A DNA stretch of 64,000 bases from Oscillospiraceae bacterium (GTDB lineage Bacteria; Bacillota; Clostridia; Oscillospirales; Ruminococcaceae), in the NCBI GenBank assembly GCA_021200565.1, contig JAJQGJ010000011.1:19542-83541 (forward strand), given 5' to 3'. Shown piece by piece: positions 59,430-64,000 of the stretch. A program made the translations under genes and the position numbers. The notes under the pieces are model-generated. The model was not told the DNA's origin, searched no databases, and saw only the letters and a list, made by a program, of their open reading frames with translations. The number at the start of each line of letters is the position of its first letter. Within the stretch, counting starts at the first letter, position 1.

Positions 59430-60335
59430 ATGTTCTGTTCAAAATGCGGAACCGAGAATCCTGATAATGCAAACTTCTGCCAGGGTTGTGGTTCACCGCT
59501 TACAAATCCAGCTCAGCAAGCTGCCGAAAATCTATATCAGTCGCCGCCAGTTCCGAATCCCACTGTCTGCAGTGAGCCGACGGCTCAGTCTCCGCTCGAA
59601 GCCCTCAGAAAGGTCGCCACTTCCGTACTTTTCAGGTTCACAGCGTTTGCTTTTTGCTCTCTGATTCTTTCAAATATCCTGGTTCTCTTAGATTCAAGCT
59701 ATATCTGGGGAGCATTCACCGAGATATTCAGAAATGTAGATCCAGAAATGGTGAACGAAGCTTCAAGCTATATCGGAAGCTTCAGTATAATAACTGCTAT
59801 AATTTCACAGATTCCATATGTACTCATTGCCATCGGTCTCTGGGTGACCTATGCCGCAGCCGCTGGCAAAAAGGACAAGCCCTTCAACACCGCCGGGCTC
59901 ACTATGATAAAGGTCATCTATGTTATCGAGCTCGTAGCTGTGTGCGTGCTTCTTGCGCTCTGCATGGTCGCAATGCTCATTGCCAGCATCACCGCCGACA
60001 ATTCTAAGGACGCAATGATGGTGTTTGGATTTGTAATCGCTCTTGATATTATCTTCGGAGTCATAATCTTCTGGCTTGCAATGATCATAAAGAGTCTCAA
60101 CGCCGCAAAAACGGCAGCTCACGAAGAATCCGGCAAGCATCTCGGCAAGAACGCCTCAGCATTCGTCGGAATTCTTTGCTATATTGCAGGAGTCATCAAT
60201 ATCCTTTCCGCAATATTGAGCATCATGTCATTCTCAATCGTCGCTTTCTGCAACTGTGCAATAGGCGCAGTCGTCCAGTTCTGCTTCGGAGTTCTTATAT
60301 TCCGGTTCAGAAGCGAGATTAAGAGGTTGAAATAA
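59430..60335 (+). CDS. Zinc-ribbon domain membrane protein
   Basis: The 301-residue protein opens with a zinc ribbon, FCSKCG...NFCQGCG (four cysteines within the first 21 residues), then a Pro/Gln-rich linker and about five or six membrane segments between residues 65 and 295. The family is widespread in gut Firmicutes with unknown function. TTAGGAGGG precedes the ATG. It stands alone behind its own promoter, divergent from the his operon. Confidence 0.8.
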   Translation: MFCSKCGTENPDNANFCQGCGSPLTNPAQQAAENLYQSPPVPNPTVCSEPTAQSPLEALRKVATSVLFRFTAFAFCSLILSNILVLLDSSYIWGAFTEIFRNVDPEMVNEASSYIGSFSIITAIISQIPYVLIAIGLWVTYAAAAGKKDKPFNTAGLTMIKVIYVIELVAVCVLLALCMVAMLIASITADNSKDAMMVFGFVIALDIIFGVIIFWLAMIIKSLNAAKTAAHEESGKHLGKNASAFVGILCYIAGVINILSAILSIMSFSIVAFCNCAIGAVVQFCFGVLIFRFRSEIKRLK

Positions 60336-60354
60336 CCGGGTTCCCAAAAAATCA

Positions 60355-60395
60355 GGCAACAGCGCAAATGGGGCACTGTTGCCTTTATTTTTTTT
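60355..60395. terminator. Bidirectional terminator between the zinc-ribbon and pyk genes
   Basis: GGCAACAG and CTGTTGCC form a perfect 8-bp stem with a 13-base loop. It is followed by TTTATTTTTTTT on the plus strand and by TGATTTTTT on the minus strand. Confidence 0.9.
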
Positions 60396-60401
60396 ATAAT
60401 A

Positions 60402-61814
60402 TCAGATCGTCTCAACCTTGATAAGATTCGTATTTCCCGAGCGACCATTGGTCATGCCGCCGGTGACTACAATCTTGTCTCCACGCTGGAGGTTGAACAC
60501 CTTGAGAGAGGTGTTCTTTGCAGTGTAGAATAAAACGTCGGTAGAGTCATACGTGTCGCACATGTATGGAGTGACGCCCCAGGAAAGAGCAAGCTTATAG
60601 CAGGTCTTGACGTTGGTTGTAAGACCTAAGATGTCGACAGGGCAGCGGAACCTCGAAACCATCCGGACAGTAGAACCGGAAAGCGAGCAAACCGCAATAG
60701 CCTTAGCGTTTACGTCAACAGCCATTCCGCAGGTTGCGTGTGAGATGGCGTCGACTGTGTTCTGAATCTGGAACTCAGCAGTTCTGAAAAGCTTCTTGTA
60801 GTCGATGCTCTTTTCAGTTGTCTCAGCAATCTTCGCCATAGTCTGAAGAGCTAAAACAGGGTATTTGCCCGCAGCAGTCTCGCCGGAGAGCATTATAGCG
60901 CTTGTTCCGTCATAGACGGCATTGGCAACGTCGGAAGTTTCGGCTCTTGTAGGACGTGGATTGTGAATCATCGATTCGAGCATTTCGGTTGCAGTGATGA
61001 CACGCTTGCCTAAAAGTCTGCATTTTGTGATGAGCTGCTTCTGAATTGCAGGAAGCTTTTCGAAAGCGATCTCAACGCCCATGTCGCCTCTGCCGATCAT
61101 TATTCCGTCAGCAACCTCGCATATCTCTTCGATATTGTCGATGCCAGCCTGATTTTCAATCTTTGCTATGAGGTCGATGTCTTTGCCGCCGTTGGCGTCA
61201 AGAAGCGTCTTTATGTCGAGCATATCCTGCTTGCAGGAAACGAATGAGCATGCAACAAAATCAACGCCGTTTTCAATGCCAAAGAGCAGATCAGACTTAT
61301 CCTGTTCGCTCAGATACTCCTGCTTTAAAAGCTTTGTCGGGAAGCTCATTGACTTGTTGTTAGAGAGCTCTCCGCCCTCGTTGACAACTGTGTAAACGTT
61401 CTTGTCGTCAACCGAAGTGACAGTAAATTTGAGAAGACCGTTGTTGAGAAGAATGATGTCGCCCTCTTCAAGGTCATGAGCAAGTCCCTTATAGTTGACG
61501 GTGACACGCTCCTGATTTCCGACAACGTCTTCTGTGGTGAAGACAAATCTGTCGCCTTCTTTAAGAGTTATCTTTCCGTCTTCAAAAGAGCGGATTCTGT
61601 ATTCAGGACCCTTGGTGTCGAGCATGATTGCAACCGGCAGATCGAGCTCAGCTCTCAGCTTCTTGATAAGATTTATCTTCTCAAGGTGGTCTTCATGAGT
61701 TCCGTGGGAAAAGTTGAGCCGGGCTACATTCATCCCCGAAAGCATCATTTCCCGAAGGGTAGCTTCATCACTGCAGGCAGGACCTATGGTACAGATTATC
61801 TTTGTCTTTCTCAT
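60402..61814 (-). CDS. pyk: Pyruvate kinase
   Basis: The 470-residue protein has the A, B and C domains of pyruvate kinase: KIICTIGPACSDEATL, NFSHGTHEDH, IMLDTKGPEYRI, DIDLIAKIENQAGIDNI and the metal region MIGRGDMGVEI. Glutamate at residue 71 (GPEYR) marks the potassium-dependent type. The C-domain is complete and the extra PEP-utiliser domain of some Firmicutes (about 580 residues) is absent. It makes pyruvate and ATP, downstream of the sugar-acid routes. GGAGGAAT precedes the ATG. Confidence 0.97.
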   Translation of the reverse strand: MRKTKIICTIGPACSDEATLREMMLSGMNVARLNFSHGTHEDHLEKINLIKKLRAELDLPVAIMLDTKGPEYRIRSFEDGKITLKEGDRFVFTTEDVVGNQERVTVNYKGLAHDLEEGDIILLNNGLLKFTVTSVDDKNVYTVVNEGGELSNNKSMSFPTKLLKQEYLSEQDKSDLLFGIENGVDFVACSFVSCKQDMLDIKTLLDANGGKDIDLIAKIENQAGIDNIEEICEVADGIMIGRGDMGVEIAFEKLPAIQKQLITKCRLLGKRVITATEMLESMIHNPRPTRAETSDVANAVYDGTSAIMLSGETAAGKYPVLALQTMAKIAETTEKSIDYKKLFRTAEFQIQNTVDAISHATCGMAVDVNAKAIAVCSLSGSTVRMVSRFRCPVDILGLTTNVKTCYKLALSWGVTPYMCDTYDSTDVLFYTAKNTSLKVFNLQRGDKIVVTGGMTNGRSGNTNLIKVETI

Positions 61815-61856
61815 AATGGATTCCTCCGATTTGTGTTGTAGTAATTGTTATCGTCA

Positions 61857-61898
61857 AGAGTAATAAGCCGTCAAAGTGCTTTGAAAGCTTATTACTCT
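61857..61898. repeat. 42-base near-perfect nested palindrome between isomerase and pyk genes
   Basis: AGAGTAATAAGC (61857-61868) pairs perfectly with GCTTATTACTCT (61887-61898), and inside them TCAAAG pairs with CTTTGA around TG. There is no T-run on the minus strand, which is the direction of the flanking genes. Confidence 0.75.
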
Positions 61899-61907
61899 TT
61901 GCAATAG

Positions 61908-61938
61908 TTGCCCCCATGGGGATTACCCATGGGGGCAA
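61908..61938 (-). other. GC-rich 13-bp hairpin after the isomerase stop
   Basis: TTGCCCCCATGGG (61908-61920) and CCCATGGGGGCAA (61926-61938) are perfectly complementary around GATTA. In the leftward transcript the T-run precedes rather than follows the stem, so it is an mRNA 3'-end hairpin but not a canonical terminator. Confidence 0.65.
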
Positions 61939-61948
61939 AAAAGTCAGA

Positions 61949-63433
61949 TCAGGCGAAAGGATTCTCAGTCGGGTAGGGAAGAGAAGCAGGCTGATTGTAG
62001 GCAATATCCTCAATGCCGAGATACTTCATAACCTCGAACATGAGCTTGCCGCAATGGCTGAACGCAACCGCACCGTGGTGAGGATAACGCTTCTGAATGA
62101 GAACATGGCGATAGAATCTGCCCATCTCAGGGATTCCGAATACTGCGATACCGCCGAACGAGCGGGTAGCAACAGGCAGAATCTCACCCTCAGCGATATA
62201 AGCGTGAAGCTTGCCGTCGCTGTCGCACTGGAGTCTGTAGAAGGTGATGTCGGAAGGAGCGATGTCGCCCTCGAGGGTTCCTCTGGTGAAGTCAGGCTCG
62301 CTGCCCTGGGGCTCGAGAAGTCTGTGCTGGATGAGCTGGTACTTGACAGCTCTGTCGTCGCACATCTTGCAGGAAGGAGTATTTCCGCAGTGGAAGCCCA
62401 TGAATGTGTCGGTGAGCTTGTAGCCAAGATCAGCGATCTTATCCTCATCATATATGTACTGAGGAACGCTGTTGTTGATGTCAAGAAGGGTTACGGTGTC
62501 GCCGGTGAGGCAGATTCCGATGTATTCAGAAAGAGCACCGTAAATATCAACCTCGCAGGAAACAGGAATACCTCTTGAGCAGAGACGGCTGTTTACATAG
62601 CAGGGCTCGAAGCCGAACTGGCTCGGGAAAGCAGGCCAGCACTTGTCAGCGAATGCAACATGCTGTCTTGAACCCTTGTGGTTCTCAGCCCAGTCAAGGA
62701 GAGTAAGCTCAAACTGAGCCATTCTCTCGCTGAGGTCAGGATAGAACTTGCCTTCGCCCATCTCAGCAGCCATTTCAGCGCAGACGCCAGGGATTCTGGG
62801 ATCCCCTGCATGCTCCTTGTAGGAGACCAAGAGATCAAGCTCGCTGTTCTCTTCAATCTCGACACCTAATTCATAAAGACCGTTGATGGGAGCGTTGCAA
62901 GCGAAGAAGTCCTGAGGACGGGGACCAAAGGTGATAATCTTGAGGTTCTTGAGACCCAAGATTACTCTTGCAATCGGAACGAACTCAGCGATCATCTTGG
63001 TGATGTCCTCAGCGGTTCCGACAGGATACTCGGGAATGTAGCCCTTGAGCTTGCGAAGACCTAAGTTGTAGGAGCAGTTGAGCATGCCGCAATAAGCGTC
63101 GCCTCTGCCGTTGATCATGTCGCCGTCGCCTTCAGCGGCTGCAACGAACATGCAGGGACCGTCGAAGTTCTTAGCAATCAGGGTTTCAGGAGTCTCAGGA
63201 CCGAAGTTTCCAAGGAATACAACGAGAGCGTTGCAGCTTGCAGCCTTGACATCCTCGACAGCCTTAAGCATATCGAGCTCGTTCTCAACTGTTACCGGGC
63301 ACTCATAGATGTCCTGATTCTTAGCCTTGCACTCGGCAACGATGGCAGCACGTCTCTTCTCCGAAAGCTGAATCGGGAAGCAGTCACGTGATACGGCAAT
63401 AATACCGAGCTTTACAACAGGAATGTTTATCAT
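61949..63433 (-). CDS. L-fucose/L-arabinose isomerase family protein
   Basis: The 494-residue protein belongs to the FucI/AraA-like fold family, with FLGNFGPETPETLIA, ITFGPRPQDFFACNAPINGLYELGVE and, near the C-terminus, GFHCGNTPSC and RSFGGIAVFGIPEMGRFYRHVLIQKRYPHH. Glutamate and aspartate metal ligands cannot be fixed by eye. It probably isomerises an aldose to a ketose; the substrate is unknown. The start at 63433 follows GGAGG. Its own promoter is at 63517-63545. It lies upstream of pyk in the same direction. Confidence 0.8.
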   Translation of the reverse strand: MINIPVVKLGIIAVSRDCFPIQLSEKRRAAIVAECKAKNQDIYECPVTVENELDMLKAVEDVKAASCNALVVFLGNFGPETPETLIAKNFDGPCMFVAAAEGDGDMINGRGDAYCGMLNCSYNLGLRKLKGYIPEYPVGTAEDITKMIAEFVPIARVILGLKNLKIITFGPRPQDFFACNAPINGLYELGVEIEENSELDLLVSYKEHAGDPRIPGVCAEMAAEMGEGKFYPDLSERMAQFELTLLDWAENHKGSRQHVAFADKCWPAFPSQFGFEPCYVNSRLCSRGIPVSCEVDIYGALSEYIGICLTGDTVTLLDINNSVPQYIYDEDKIADLGYKLTDTFMGFHCGNTPSCKMCDDRAVKYQLIQHRLLEPQGSEPDFTRGTLEGDIAPSDITFYRLQCDSDGKLHAYIAEGEILPVATRSFGGIAVFGIPEMGRFYRHVLIQKRYPHHGAVAFSHCGKLMFEVMKYLGIEDIAYNQPASLPYPTENPFA

Positions 63434-63516
63434 ACTATACCTCCAAATAAATATTTTCATTCTTTATTCCGTCCAAAAGCGGACAACAAAGAACGTGTAT
63501 GCAATCATGCACCTAT

Positions 63517-63545
63517 ATTATATAATAAATCCGCACTCTTTTCAA
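63517..63545 (-). promoter_or_regulatory. Promoter of the isomerase gene
   Basis: Read leftward, TTGAAA (63540-63545) and TATAAT (63517-63522) are spaced by 17 bases. The leader of about 75 bases contains a small GTCC/GGAC hairpin. Confidence 0.7.
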
Positions 63546-63589
63546 CTGTTTTCTTGAGAAAAAGTGCAAAAATCTCCCCAAATCCATCG

Positions 63590-63618
63590 TTGACATTTCC
63601 ATCGTCAAGTGCTATAAT
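63590..63618 (+). promoter_or_regulatory. tRNA operon promoter
   Basis: TTGACA (63590-63595) and TATAAT (63613-63618) are spaced by 17 bases, a perfect sigma-A consensus, ending 26 bases before tRNA-Leu. Confidence 0.85.
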
Positions 63619-63644
63619 AATTCCCACGGGAAAGAGTAGGTAAT

Positions 63645-63727
63645 GCACCTGTGGTGGAATTGGCAGACACGATAGATTTAGGTTCTATTGCTTTTGCGTG
63701 CAGGTTCAAGTCCTGTCAGGTGCACCA
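63645..63727 (+). tRNA. tRNA-Leu (UAG anticodon)
   Basis: The acceptor arms GCACCTG and CAGGTGC pair, and CCA is encoded. The anticodon stem ATAGA/TCTAT holds loop TTTAGGT with anticodon TAG at 63679-63681. A long variable arm follows, as in leucine tRNAs, then the T arm CAGG-TTCAAGT-CCTG. It reads CUN codons, chiefly CUA. Confidence 0.94.
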
Positions 63728-63749
63728 TTTCTTCCGTCATAACAGAATC

Positions 63750-63823
63750 GCAGATGTAGTTCAGTGGCAGAACATCAGCTTCCCAAGCTGAATATGCGGG
63801 TTCGATTCCCGTCATCTGCTCCA
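63750..63823 (+). tRNA. tRNA-Gly (CCC anticodon)
   Basis: The acceptor arms GCAGATG and CATCTGC pair, and CCA is encoded at 63821-63823. The stem TCAGC/GCTGA holds loop TTCCCAA with anticodon CCC at 63782-63784. The T arm is CGGG-TTCGATT-CCCG. It reads GGG. It is co-transcribed with tRNA-Leu and followed by a terminator. Confidence 0.94.
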
Positions 63824-63827
63824 AAGG

Positions 63828-63858
63828 AAAAAGCCGACCTTGCGTCGGCTTTTTTTCT
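63828..63858 (+). terminator. Terminator of the tRNA operon
   Basis: AAGCCGAC and GTCGGCTT form an 8-bp stem around CTTGC, followed by seven T residues. The same terminator is duplicated at the very end of the window. Confidence 0.9.
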
Positions 63859-63870
63859 TTGGAATGGGTG

Positions 63871-64000
63871 ACAGATGCGAGAGGTCGTGCAAGTTGCGGC
63901 AAAGCCGCAACTTGTTCAGTTCGCCGAAGGCGAACTGTGGGTTCAGATTCCCGTCATCTGCTCCAAAGGAAAAAGCCGACCTTGCGTCGGCTTTTTTTCT
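63871..64000 (+). pseudogene. tRNA-Gly-like remnant with hairpins in place of the D and anticodon arms, plus copied terminator
   Basis: The 62 bases 63939-64000 repeat 63798-63858 (T arm, 3' acceptor strand, CCA, terminator) with one inserted base in the T loop. Upstream, CAGATG (63872-63877) can pair with CATCTG (63955-63960), restoring an acceptor stem. The D and anticodon arms are gone. In their place stand CAAGTTGCGGC-aaa-GCCGCAACTTG (63890-63914) and CAGTTCGCC-gaa-GGCGAACTG (63917-63937). It cannot work as a tRNA. Whether it is transcribed is unknown. Confidence 0.7.

Noticed and set aside
61908..61938. Intrinsic terminator of the isomerase gene
   Set aside because: On the coding strand the T-run lies before the stem rather than after it.
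63798..64000. attL/attR pair of an integrated element at a tRNA gene
   Set aside because: The duplicated copies lie only 141 bases apart, include the terminator, and no integrase or cargo gene is present in the window. It fits local duplication with decay better.
1..64000. Prophage, toxin-antitoxin or defence genes
   Set aside because: No gene in the window shows such motifs; the accessory-looking regions are surface proteins and palindromic repeats.

Overview
The window reads as a chromosomal segment from a strictly Gram-positive-type Firmicute (Bacillota, class Clostridia). The best guess is a gut Oscillospiraceae/Ruminococcus-like anaerobe, but this is inferred from gene content and not tested by any search. 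Supporting features are consensus AGGAGG ribosome-binding sites, frequent TTG starts, consensus sigma-A promoters, the gdpP-rplI-dnaB and tilS-hpt-ftsH gene orders, SpoVB-like flippase/HU/RqcP synteny, RNase J, short HisG with HisZ, and CIRCE heat-shock operators. No phage, transposase, CRISPR array or defence island is visible. Dispersed palindromic repeats, not insertion sequences, are the mobile-looking component.

Layout. 1-3150: start of a truncated M23-peptidase-like membrane protein, a large inverted repeat, a NUDIX hydrolase and a sortase-type surface protein behind an attenuator-like leader. 3155-11700: a hexuronate/xylan side-chain locus. yicI (alpha-xylosidase), a CapA-like lipoprotein, uxuB and uxuA form one leftward operon; eda (fused to a VOC domain) and kdgK are divergent. 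They share an intergenic region with two promoters and a 21-bp-period direct repeat. Together they carry mannonate/fructuronate to KDG, KDPG and pyruvate plus glyceraldehyde-3-phosphate; the uronate isomerase is not in the window. 11902-18368: a leftward block of response regulator, histidine kinase, VTC-type polyphosphate polymerase domain protein, DUF4956 membrane protein and a large beta-helix lipoprotein. Both the regulator promoter and the VTC promoter carry the same operator. I regard this as the most interesting poorly described system in the window.

18445-26264: RqcP, HU, a SpoVB-like flippase, a YwaF-like membrane protein, a divergent type II topoisomerase pair, and a block of palindromic repeats. 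26270-33534: an ECF sigma factor with an acidic membrane anti-sigma-like partner, then an ArgC-family protein lacking the catalytic cysteine, HflX, and a sugar nucleotidyltransferase fused to an apparently dead phosphohexomutase domain. 33670-44853: a housekeeping run of RNase J, GdpP, bL9, DnaB, TilS, Hpt, FtsH and a uracil permease. 44961-49519: Hsp20 divergent from DUF3737 and PatB/MalY genes across two overlapping CIRCE elements, then a MutS-like ATPase.

49606-59200: a complete leftward histidine operon (hisR-Z-G-D-C-B-H-A-F-IE, PHP histinol phosphatase, then asnA) behind a promoter covered by a TrpR-like palindrome. 59430-64000: a zinc-ribbon membrane protein, pyruvate kinase, an L-fucose/L-arabinose isomerase family protein, tRNA-Leu(UAG), tRNA-Gly(CCC) and a strange tRNA-Gly-like remnant in which the D and anticodon arms are replaced by two perfect hairpins.
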